Source: an uncultured Bacteroidales bacterium
GTDB taxonomy: Bacteria; Bacteroidota; Bacteroidia; Bacteroidales; Muribaculaceae
DNA length: 10,257 nucleotides
NCBI GenBank assembly: GCA_945828175.1
Contig: CALZQD010000031.1
Location: 1 to 10,257 of the forward strand
Direction: 5' to 3'
How positions within the stretch are numbered: the first letter of the stretch is position 1; each line of letters begins with the position of its first letter. The notes under the pieces are model-generated. The model saw only the letters and a program-made list of their open reading frames with translations, ran no database searches and was not told the origin of the DNA. Both the position numbers and the translations under genes were made by a program. Shown here piece after piece: positions 1 through 6,491 of the stretch.

Positions 1-321
1 GTTGCTCAGGAACTTATAAATAAAGTTAAATCAAAGTGTTGCGGAATTAAGGGTATACTTTCGTGTTATTATTTACAACCAACGCCTCTGCCGAATCAAT
101 AAACTCAAAAATCATGGCGTTCAGGGCCAAACTTCACGGCGTTAACGATACCAAGTTTTTCATCTTCCGCCTCTGTAACATCTACGCCTAAACACAGGTT
201 TATTACTATACGCCGAGATAATCCCTGATGCCGCAAATATACATATCAAGTAGTTAGCAAATCTAAGGCCTCGTTCTTTAAATCAATTATCGGTTCTCAA
301 TCCGATTGGATTAGATATGAT
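1..321. other. AT-rich intergenic stretch, largely without recognisable genes
   Basis: No ORF of convincing length lies here on either strand apart from the 25-codon TssD-like frame at 114-191. A promoter-like TATACTTTCG at 54-63 lies about 50 bases upstream of that frame, but its -33 partner is poor. On the minus strand TATATTTG (234-241), with a TTTG 16 bases upstream, resembles a Bacteroidetes promoter pointing left, out of the window. Nothing else is supportable. Confidence 0.5.
114..191 (+). pseudogene. 25-codon ORF resembling the N-terminus of a T6SS Hcp-like (TssD) protein; possible remnant
   Basis: An ATG at 114 opens a 25-residue frame beginning MAFRAKLHG and ending at TAA 189-191. 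It is preceded by the A-rich stretch typical of Bacteroidales start sites. The first residues look like the conserved start (MAFRAxL or MSFRAxL) of Bacteroidetes Hcp-like TssD proteins, and the next stretch (NDTKFFIF..LCN) loosely follows the DGKEYxVLxCxY pattern of that family as I remember it. Full TssD is about 130 residues, and I found no continuation in the other forward frames after the stop, so this would be a decayed or recombined fragment. The opposite strand also has an open stretch ending at about 110, so the coding strand is uncertain. It could equally be chance. Confidence 0.25.
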
Positions 322-355
322 AAAACCCGGGACCACCATGGTGGCTCCGGGTTTT
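322..355 (-). terminator. Rho-independent terminator of ssrA (symmetric, probably bidirectional)
   Basis: A near-perfect hairpin: AAAACCCGG at 322-330 pairs with CCGGGTTTT at 347-355, and an inner perfect palindrome CCACCATGGTGG (333-344) extends the stem. The minus-strand arm ends in GGGTTTTATC, giving the T-tract 36 bases beyond the tmRNA 3' end. The plus strand also ends in GGGTTTTTATCC, so it could stop transcription from either side. Confidence 0.85.
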
Positions 356-390
356 TATCCGTTTTATCCGAATGAATCGGAGTGGGGTTG

Positions 391-787
391 TGGAGCTGGA
401 GGGAGTTGAACCCTCGTCCAAACGCGGAACTAATATGCTTTCTTCGTGCGTAGTTTCAACTTGATTTTCGTGCGATGACAGGCGTGAAACAACCAATCAT
501 TGCCTTATTCTCTAAATTTTCGGAGACCGCGCGAGACTCTTGGTTTCCTATTCCCGATTTATGAGCACCGCCTTATCGACCTGTCTCGGAAAAACGACTG
601 TCGGGCGATGTCTTGTCTCTGCAACTGTTGCGGAGATTAAGCTGATCTACTGTACTTCAATCAAGCAGCAAGAGCGTAGTTATTTTCGCCATTTAAATTG
701 CTCGATGTCTCTGATTAAAGAGCGTAGCCATCATTGCTCTGCACGCTTACATACCACCTCTACGCGCTGTCAAAACCGGTCAGCCCC
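391..787 (-). ncRNA. ssrA: Transfer-messenger RNA (tmRNA)
   Basis: This RNA rescues stalled ribosomes together with SmpB, first acting as an alanyl-tRNA mimic and then as an mRNA for a degradation tag. On the minus strand it begins GGGGCTGACC and ends CAGCTCCA. The 7-bp acceptor stem (GGGGCUG with CAGCUCC, one G-U pair) is intact, and the T-arm with GGGTTCAACTCCC lies next to the 3' end. Pseudoknot PK1 is visible: AGAGC (740-736) pairs with GCTCT (723-719), and GATG (732-729) pairs with CATC (707-704). PK1 ends 13 bases before the resume codon. The CCA tail is not encoded (CAA follows the discriminator A), so it must be added after processing. Length is about 397 nt, usual for one-piece tmRNA. 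Confidence 0.96.
661..690 (-). CDS. tmRNA-encoded proteolysis tag GENNYALAA
   Basis: The nine-codon internal reading frame of tmRNA starts with resume codon GGC (690-688) and ends with TGA (663-661). It encodes GENNYALAA, whose ALAA end is the degron recognised by ClpXP-type proteases on rescued proteins. It matches the Bacteroidales tag style (GExNYALAA). There is no start codon or Shine-Dalgarno; translation resumes here by trans-translation, positioned by PK1 just upstream. Confidence 0.93.
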   Translation of the reverse strand, partial: GENNYALAA

Positions 788-810
788 ATATTAGTTGCTG
801 TAATAGCTTA

Positions 811-835
811 CAAATATAACGCTTTTACTGCCAAA
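811..835 (-). promoter_or_regulatory. Putative ssrA promoter (Bacteroidetes type)
   Basis: On the minus strand TATATTTG (818-811) is an exact match to the Bacteroidetes -7 box TAnnTTTG. It lies 23 bases before the mature tmRNA 5' end, which leaves a short leader for RNase P removal. A TTTG at 835-832 could serve as -33, but the 13-base spacer is shorter than the usual 19-21, so only the -7 box is convincing. Confidence 0.5.
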
Positions 836-936
836 TTTCATTATACACAATAATAATTTCATATAATTTAACATATTTTAGCCATAAATTTCAAATCAGA
901 GTTTAATAAGTCACACCATCGAAGTTTTTCGTGATT

Positions 937-972
937 TTTGCATCATCATGTAATCGTTTTTGTGTATTTTTG
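937..972 (+). promoter_or_regulatory. Putative nhaC promoter
   Basis: TATTTTTG at 965-972 fits the Bacteroidetes -7 consensus TAnnTTTG exactly. An upstream TTTG at 937-940 is a candidate -33 box, with a 24-base spacer that is longer than usual. Transcription would begin near 977, downstream of the in-frame TTG at 938. This argues that translation of nhaC starts later, at GTG 1025. Confidence 0.45.
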
Positions 973-1024
973 CCACCAATTATTTAAAAACCGTTTTTAT
1001 CAGTACAATTCCATTAGGTCAATA

Positions 1025-2497
1025 GTGAAGAATAAGACTCATCAGCAGGACGTTGCAAATCCCTGCCTCTCTGTATCTCTGATACCTGTTGCCGTGCTGT
1101 TGCTTTCGCTCATCGGCATCATGTGTTTCATCGGGTCTGATGCGATTTCAGACTACAGTCATATAACCCTCCTTGTCTCGGCTATCCTCGCCGTGGCTCT
1201 GACGGTCGTATGCCGACGATGCAATTACGAGAGACTGAAGTCGGGATTCGCAAAAAGTGCCGCCCAGATTCTGCCGGCTGTGCCGCTGTTGTTACTCATC
1301 GCGCTTGTTTCGACGACATGGATGCTCAGCGGGGTCGTGCCGACGCTTATCAACTACGGACTCGAGCTGCTCAATCCTGCTTTCTTCTTAGTAACGACCT
1401 GCGCCATCTGCTCGTTTGTCTCGGTGCTGACGGGCAGCTCGTGGACGACAATTGCCACTATCGGCGTCGCCTTCATGGGCATTGGCTCAGTAATGGGTTA
1501 TAGCGCAGGCTGGATTGCGGGCGCCATCATCTCGGGCGCCTATTTCGGCGACAAGATTTCGCCGCTGAGCGACACGACGGTCATAGCGTCGTCGAGCTGT
1601 GGCGTCGACCTCTTCGAGCACATACGTTATCTGATGCTGACGGCCATACCGTCGATGAGCATTGCGCTCGCCGTGTTCCTTGCGGCAGGCCTGATCTCAA
1701 ATCCCGAGGCTGTCGATTTCTCTGACTCTGAAATATTCCATGCCCTCAACCACTACTTCAACATCACGCCGCTGACGCTCATAATCCCTTTGATTACAGG
1801 CATCTTGATTGCTATGAAGATTAAGACACTCTACACATTAGCGGCTGCATCGCTGATGGGCATCGCAGGCATGTACATCTTCCAGCCCGACATCATCTCG
1901 ACAATCGAAGGCACAGGCGCGGCCGGTTTCGCCGCCCACATCAAAACTCTCGGCGGCATACTCTGGTCAGAGACAACGCTCAACACCGGTTCGGCCGCAC
2001 TCGACGATTTCGTCGCCACTGGCGGCATCACGGGCATGCTGCCCACGGTATGCCTCGTGCTCTGCGCAATGCTCTTCGGCGGCGCAATGATTGGCACAGG
2101 CATGCTCGCGTCAATAACCAATGCGGTCAGAAACCACCTTACCCGCAAGTCGTCGATTGTCGGCGCTACGGTCTGCAGCGGCCTTTTCCTCAATTCATGC
2201 ACGGCCGACCAATATCTGTCGATCATCATCGGCGGCAATATGTATAAGGACGTCTACCGCCGTTTCGGCCTCGAGCCCAAACTCTTGAGCCGCACGCTCG
2301 AAGACTCGGTGTCGGTGACTTCGGTGCTGATACCGTGGAACTCATGCGGCGTGACCCAGTCGACCGTACTCGGCGTGTCGACGCTTACCTACCTGCCTTA
2401 CTGCATATTCAACATCCTGTCGCCCGTAATGTCGATGGTGATGGTGATGACGGGCTATAAAATCAAAAAACTCGTCACTGCCGAATCGCCTGCCTGA
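1025..2497 (+). CDS. nhaC: Na+/H+ antiporter, NhaC family
   Basis: An inner-membrane secondary transporter that exchanges cytoplasmic Na+ for external protons and so helps in pH and sodium homeostasis. The protein is 490 residues from GTG 1025, usual for NhaC, and is almost entirely hydrophobic membrane segments, the first at about residues 17-35. Family signatures are clear: GSSWTT (137-142), the long motif GAYFGDKISPLSDTT (171-185) followed by a DLFEHIRY block, and TADQYLSIIIGGNMYKDVYR near residues 393-412. The frame is open back to a TTG at 938, but that lies before the predicted transcription start and would add an uncharacteristic 29-residue leader. GTG 1025 has an AGG nearby upstream, is followed by a short charged KNKTHQQD stretch and keeps the first membrane segment. 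The next in-frame ATG would destroy that segment. The gene is monocistronic, divergent from ssrA and convergent with the PAP2 gene. Exact ion specificity (Na+, Li+ or an amine/organic-acid exchange as in relatives such as MleN) cannot be read from sequence. Confidence 0.92.
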   Translation: MKNKTHQQDVANPCLSVSLIPVAVLLLSLIGIMCFIGSDAISDYSHITLLVSAILAVALTVVCRRCNYERLKSGFAKSAAQILPAVPLLLLIALVSTTWMLSGVVPTLINYGLELLNPAFFLVTTCAICSFVSVLTGSSWTTIATIGVAFMGIGSVMGYSAGWIAGAIISGAYFGDKISPLSDTTVIASSSCGVDLFEHIRYLMLTAIPSMSIALAVFLAAGLISNPEAVDFSDSEIFHALNHYFNITPLTLIIPLITGILIAMKIKTLYTLAAASLMGIAGMYIFQPDIISTIEGTGAAGFAAHIKTLGGILWSETTLNTGSAALDDFVATGGITGMLPTVCLVLCAMLFGGAMIGTGMLASITNAVRNHLTRKSSIVGATVCSGLFLNSCTADQYLSIIIGGNMYKDVYRRFGLEPKLLSRTLEDSVSVTSVLIPWNSCGVTQSTVLGVSTLTYLPYCIFNILSPVMSMVMVMTGYKIKKLVTAESPA

Positions 2498-2534
2498 CAC
2501 CCGACAGCCCGCGCCTCAGAACGTCGCGCGGGTG
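2498..2534. terminator. Possible GC-rich hairpin between convergent nhaC and PAP2 genes
   Basis: CCCGCGC (2508-2514) pairs perfectly with GCGCGGG (2526-2532) around an 11-base loop that includes the PAP2 stop codon. CACCCG (2498-2503) could pair alternatively with CGGGTG (2529-2534). Neither strand has a T-tract, so this is a weak candidate for a shared terminator or 3'-end stabiliser. Confidence 0.3.
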
Positions 2535-3475
2535 CTTAGGGAGAGGGTCAGCGAGCTGACGGTTTTGCCGAGGGTCATGAGCATGTAGCCGGCTTCGGCG
2601 CCGATATTAAAAGTGCGCGTGAGGCCGTAGAAGGCCCCTGCCCTACACTCCCCGACAAACGATGCCGACGTCACGGCCTTGTCAGAAATTCTGAAATTTT
2701 TAAGCGCTCCGACTCCCGCCGAGGCCTCAAACGACCACGGCATTTCGCCCAAGGCCCTGTAATAATCCACGGCAAGCGTTGCGCCGATGCCGTTGACCGA
2801 CGTGGCGAAAACGCCGTCGCGGTATAGCGGCAGCGAGGTCATCAGTACATTGAGCGACACGCCGAACGAATCAGACATCGGCAGCCCGAGCCTGAGCCGC
2901 CCGGCCACACCGGTCGAACCGAGGCGCGTGCCGTCGCGCATCGCACGGGTCACAGGAAACAGCGCCGTCGTCGTCATCGACAGCGAAGGCCGCCAGTCGG
3001 GCGTCGACGCGGCATAGCGCCGACGGCAGGCGTGACGCCCCATGGCAAGGTCTGCGAGATAATAGCCCAGTTCGGTCGAAGCGATGCCAAGCGCCGCGCC
3101 CGCGAGGACGTCCGACGGATAATGGCGCTCTGTGACAGCGCGTTGCAGACCTACAGCCGTAGCCGCAAAATGAAAACCCACAGGCCATAAAGCCGAATAG
3201 CCATAAAGTTCATTAGAAAATATCGTCGCAACGTTGAATGCCCACGACGTATGGCGAGAAGGGAACGAATCGTCACCTCCGCCGTCGGGACGCCGCTCGC
3301 TGACAGCCGATTTCAGCACTTCGGTGAGGCTGATATTGAGCGCCAGGGCCGTACCGCCCTGGATGGCGATGCGGGCGGCAGGTTTCAGACACAACGCGCT
3401 GTCGGCCCGCTCTCCGGCCTCAAGAGGCTGAAGAGCGATGACGACAGCGAGAAACAGTGTGATTAATCTCGTCAT
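2516..3475 (-). CDS. Secreted PAP2-family phosphatase with C-terminal outer-membrane-barrel-like domain
   Basis: A 319-residue protein. Residues 1-20 form a signal peptide (MTRLITLFLAVVIALQPLEA). The PAP2/acid phosphatase catalytic motifs follow: K55-x6-R62-P63, P72-S73-R74-H75 and R112-x5-H118-x3-D122, where H118 would be the nucleophile by family analogy. The gap between the first two motifs is only 8 residues, shorter than in classical class A acid phosphatases. The core has few long membrane segments, so a periplasmic phosphatase is plausible. Residues about 164-319 show roughly eight alternating amphipathic stretches and end in phenylalanine (LSTRATF), the usual signature of an outer-membrane beta-barrel. 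The substrate is unknown; lipid phosphates or other phosphomonoesters are possible. Its ATG overlaps the stop of the upstream GH3 gene as ATGA, implying translational coupling and a shared operon. The PAP2 assignment is firm and the barrel is inference. Confidence 0.88.
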   Translation of the reverse strand: MTRLITLFLAVVIALQPLEAGERADSALCLKPAARIAIQGGTALALNISLTEVLKSAVSERRPDGGGDDSFPSRHTSWAFNVATIFSNELYGYSALWPVGFHFAATAVGLQRAVTERHYPSDVLAGAALGIASTELGYYLADLAMGRHACRRRYAASTPDWRPSLSMTTTALFPVTRAMRDGTRLGSTGVAGRLRLGLPMSDSFGVSLNVLMTSLPLYRDGVFATSVNGIGATLAVDYYRALGEMPWSFEASAGVGALKNFRISDKAVTSASFVGECRAGAFYGLTRTFNIGAEAGYMLMTLGKTVSSLTLSLSTRATF

Positions 3476-6459
3476 TTATCGAGAGCCTTATAGCACTGAC
3501 GGAAGAGCGCCGGACGGACATTAGCCTTATTGAAGGCGGCATTGTCGCGCGTCGGGTCGACGCGGTTCGTCAGGAAAATGAAAATCATATCGTTGGCCGG
3601 GTCGACCCAGAAGACTGTGCCGGTGAAGCCGAGATGGCCGTAGACCGACGGATCGGCCTCGTCGCAAGTAGGCGAATAGTCGAGGTTCTCAGTGTCGGGC
3701 TTGTCGAAACCGAGGCCGCGGCGGCAAGTCGGGCTCTTCGAGGTCGTAAACAGGCGGACGGTCTCCTCAGAGAGCACGCGGCGGTCGCCGTATACGCCTC
3801 CGTTGAGCCACATCTGGCAAATCTTGGCGAGGTCGTCGGCGTTAGAGAAGAGTCCGGCATTGCCCTGCACACCGCCCGAGAAATTGGCAAGCTCGTCATG
3901 GACGTAGCCTCTGAGGTGCTGATTGCGCAGGTAATTATCTACCTCTGTCGGCGCTATGTCGGCCGGCTTATGATGGAGCGTCGGACGGTAACAGGTCGTA
4001 TAGGCGCCGAGCGGAGCGAAGATGCTGTCGGTGACGAAACGGTCGTGGGGCTGCGAGGTAAGGCGCTGCTCCATATCCATCAGCAGGCAGAAATTAAGAC
4101 ACGAATAGGTATAATCTTTTTTGTCGCGCAGCGGCGAGTGATAGATGCGGCCCATGATTGTGTCATAGGTCTCGCGGCCCACATAAAGGCCTTCGGCGGC
4201 GGCAATCGGATAACGGTCGCTGCGTGAGGCCGATGTGATGTCGCGGCGGATGCGGGCTGTGTTATGGATATAGGCGCCGTTCTGCACCTTGCGTTTGTGC
4301 ATCGCGTCGCGGCGGCCTTTGATTAGGTCGCCCGAGTAAGAGGCGGCGTCGGTAATAACCTCAAACATGTTGAGCGACGGACGTATGCCCGATTCGTGGT
4401 AGAGGAGCTGGCTGACGGTGATTGAATCCTTATCGGTGTCACGGAGTCCGGGAATATGCTTCGAGGCAAAATCGTCGAGGGTGAAGAGGCCGAGGTCATA
4501 GGCTTTCATCACGCCGGGGAGTGTGCCTGTAGCTTTAGAAACCGACGCGAGGTCGTAGACAGTGGCCGCGGTCACGGGAGCACCGCCGGCAGTCGTTAGG
4601 CCGTAAGCCTTGTCGTGGATGATGTTGCCGTGACGGGCGACAAGCACCTGACAACCGGGGAAAGCTTTGATTTTCAGAGCCGCAGCGACGATGCTGTCGA
4701 TGCTGTCGGTCAGCGACGGCTTCATGCCCATAGCCAAGGGCGTCGAGAAGCCGAGGCGCGATTTCTTGAGTTTGACACCCGAACCCATCTTCGCGAGGCC
4801 CTTGAGGTTGACGGGCAGAGTGCCGTCGACGTCGATGCCGCCGAAAATTGCCTGCGCGGCATATTCGCGGGTGTAGGGCGTATCGTCATAGGCCAGCACA
4901 AGTGCCTTCGCCTGCTTGATCGAGGCGGCAAACTTGTTCATCTTGTAGGGATTGACCATGAATACGGTCACGAGGTTATGGCAGTCTTTGAGCGACGCCA
5001 TCGTCGAGCGCGCCCACGATTTGTCGTTATAGACAGCGGCGATGACTACGTCGTGTTTCTTAATCTTCGCGAGAGTCTCGTGCGAGAACGCGGCGCCGTT
5101 GGTATAATAGCGGTCGACGCGGGCATAACGCGAGCAGGTCGCCGCAAATTCGTTGTCGGCCGGTGCGCCGATGTTGACTACGGCAATCGACGTCTTGTCG
5201 AGCTTGCCGAGAGGCAGGATGTCGCCGTTGTTGTAAATGACTGTCATCGAGGCGGCGGCGAGTTCGCGGTTGATCTTCTCGGCTTCGGGCGAATTGATTG
5301 CTTCGGCGAGGCCTTTGGTGTCGATGCTCACAGGCTTGCTGAGGCCGAGGGCATATTTGTAGGTGAGCACGCGGCGGCAGCGGTCTTCGAGAGTCTTGCG
5401 CGAGAGTTTGCCGCTCTTGAGCGCCGCGGTGATGAAGTCAATGTCGTCGACCGGATTGAGCGGCGAGAGCAGCACATCGGCACCGGCTTCGAGCGCCATC
5501 AGGGCGTTGTTGCGGCCTTCGACCGTAGCGCCCTTCATGCCGAGGGCATCGGTATAGACGAGGCCTTCGAAGCCCATCTTGTCGCGCAGCAGCTCGGTCG
5601 AAATTTTCTTAGAGAGCGAGGCCGGCGTTCCCGAAGGGTCGAGCGCGGGCAGAGCGATGTGGCCCGTCATTATGCCCGAGCAGCCGGCGTCAATAAAATC
5701 GCTGAAAGGCTTGAGGTCGATGGTCTTGAGACGCACGAGGTCGTGGTTGACCGTCGGGAGAGCCTTGTGGGAGTCGGTGCCGGTGTCGCCGTGACCCGGG
5801 AAATGCTTGCCGACGGCCTGCACGCCGTGGTCCTCGAGTCCGCGCGAATAAAGACGACCGAGGCGGCCGACCTTCTCGGGGTCTTCGCCGAACGAGCGGT
5901 AGCCGATGACGGGGTTCGACGGATTTGAGTTGACATCGAGCACGGGCGCGAAGTTGACCTGGATGCCGAGCAGCTTGCACTCGCGGGCCATCTCGGCGCC
6001 GTATCGGTAAAGCAGGTCGGTATTGGCGATGGCTCCGAGGCCCATGTTCTGCGGGAAGCGGGGCGTATTCTTGATGCGCATCGACAGGCCCCACTCGCCG
6101 TCGAAGGTCATGAGCGGAGCGACCCCTTTGCCGTCGCGGGCAAACGACATCGCGTAATTTGTCATCTCGGCATACTGGTCAATCGAGCCCTCGGTAAAGA
6201 GCAGGCCGCCGACACCGTTCGTGGCCACAAGGCGCTTGATGACGGCACGGCTGTTGGCGCCGTGGGTCGGCACGACCTTGGGGAAGACAAGCTGGGCGAC
6301 GCGCTGGCGGTCGCTCATCGAGCGGTAGACCGAGTCGACCCAGCGCTCGCAGGCTTTTGTATCGGTTCTCTTGATAATCGCGGGCGTTACAGCCGTAGCC
6401 GTCACCGCGGCGAAGGTAATGGCCGCAATTACAGCGGCGAGGCTTTTCAGTTTTTTCAT
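3472..6459 (-). CDS. Secreted NagZ-type GH3 beta-N-acetylglucosaminidase fused to a beta-lactamase-fold serine hydrolase
   Basis: A 995-residue exported two-enzyme protein. Residues 1-23 are a signal peptide. Residues about 46-376 are a glycoside hydrolase family 3 domain with the NagZ signature KHFPGHGDTGTDSH (218-231), where D229 and H231 form the Asp-His acid/base dyad, and nucleophile D304 in TDALGMKG. Residues about 396-556 are a GH3-associated alpha/beta domain. Residues about 581-991 are a class C beta-lactamase-like (S12) domain with S639-V-S-K642, a Y785-S-C tyrosine motif where N or D is more usual in the third position, and H942-L-G in HLGFTGT. NagZ removes GlcNAc from GlcNAc-MurNAc or muropeptides. 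In Bacillus the neighbouring AmiE, also a beta-lactamase-fold enzyme, then removes the peptide from MurNAc, so the fusion may do both steps in the periplasm. I chose ATG 6459 because it gives a standard signal peptide (MKKLKSLAAVIAA); ATG 6486, nine codons upstream, is the alternative and lies 5 bp after the preceding gene. The stop overlaps the PAP2 start by 4 bp. Confidence 0.92.
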   Translation of the reverse strand: MKKLKSLAAVIAAITFAAVTATAVTPAIIKRTDTKACERWVDSVYRSMSDRQRVAQLVFPKVVPTHGANSRAVIKRLVATNGVGGLLFTEGSIDQYAEMTNYAMSFARDGKGVAPLMTFDGEWGLSMRIKNTPRFPQNMGLGAIANTDLLYRYGAEMARECKLLGIQVNFAPVLDVNSNPSNPVIGYRSFGEDPEKVGRLGRLYSRGLEDHGVQAVGKHFPGHGDTGTDSHKALPTVNHDLVRLKTIDLKPFSDFIDAGCSGIMTGHIALPALDPSGTPASLSKKISTELLRDKMGFEGLVYTDALGMKGATVEGRNNALMALEAGADVLLSPLNPVDDIDFITAALKSGKLSRKTLEDRCRRVLTYKYALGLSKPVSIDTKGLAEAINSPEAEKINRELAAASMTVIYNNGDILPLGKLDKTSIAVVNIGAPADNEFAATCSRYARVDRYYTNGAAFSHETLAKIKKHDVVIAAVYNDKSWARSTMASLKDCHNLVTVFMVNPYKMNKFAASIKQAKALVLAYDDTPYTREYAAQAIFGGIDVDGTLPVNLKGLAKMGSGVKLKKSRLGFSTPLAMGMKPSLTDSIDSIVAAALKIKAFPGCQVLVARHGNIIHDKAYGLTTAGGAPVTAATVYDLASVSKATGTLPGVMKAYDLGLFTLDDFASKHIPGLRDTDKDSITVSQLLYHESGIRPSLNMFEVITDAASYSGDLIKGRRDAMHKRKVQNGAYIHNTARIRRDITSASRSDRYPIAAAEGLYVGRETYDTIMGRIYHSPLRDKKDYTYSCLNFCLLMDMEQRLTSQPHDRFVTDSIFAPLGAYTTCYRPTLHHKPADIAPTEVDNYLRNQHLRGYVHDELANFSGGVQGNAGLFSNADDLAKICQMWLNGGVYGDRRVLSEETVRLFTTSKSPTCRRGLGFDKPDTENLDYSPTCDEADPSVYGHLGFTGTVFWVDPANDMIFIFLTNRVDPTRDNAAFNKANVRPALFRQCYKALDK

Positions 6460-6491
6460 TATCAGGTCTAAGGATTTCAAAATCATTTTAA

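Noticed and set aside
785..787. Beta-lactamase domain being inactive because the tyrosine motif reads YSC
   Set aside because: The third position of this motif varies among S12-type hydrolases, and the catalytic Ser, Lys and Tyr are present, so loss of activity is not supported. Numbers here are residues of the GH3 fusion protein, not bases.
540..794. 84-codon plus-strand frame and a 61-codon minus-strand frame (311-496) around ssrA
   Set aside because: Both overlap the tmRNA or its terminator, which explain the sequence fully. The translations look random.
794..797. Complete integrated element at ssrA
   Set aside because: The ssrA 3' end is a common integration site, but no integrase gene or repeated ssrA 3' end is visible in the window; what lies left of position 1 is unknown.
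788..1024. Searched for a riboswitch or small RNA between ssrA and nhaC
   Set aside because: Only AT-rich sequence and two divergent promoter-like boxes are visible; no stable conserved-looking structure or terminator-like leader.
4615..5928. Plus-strand open frame of 437 codons opposite the GH3 fusion
   Set aside because: Same antisense effect: no signal, motif or start context, and it lies wholly within a well-supported gene.
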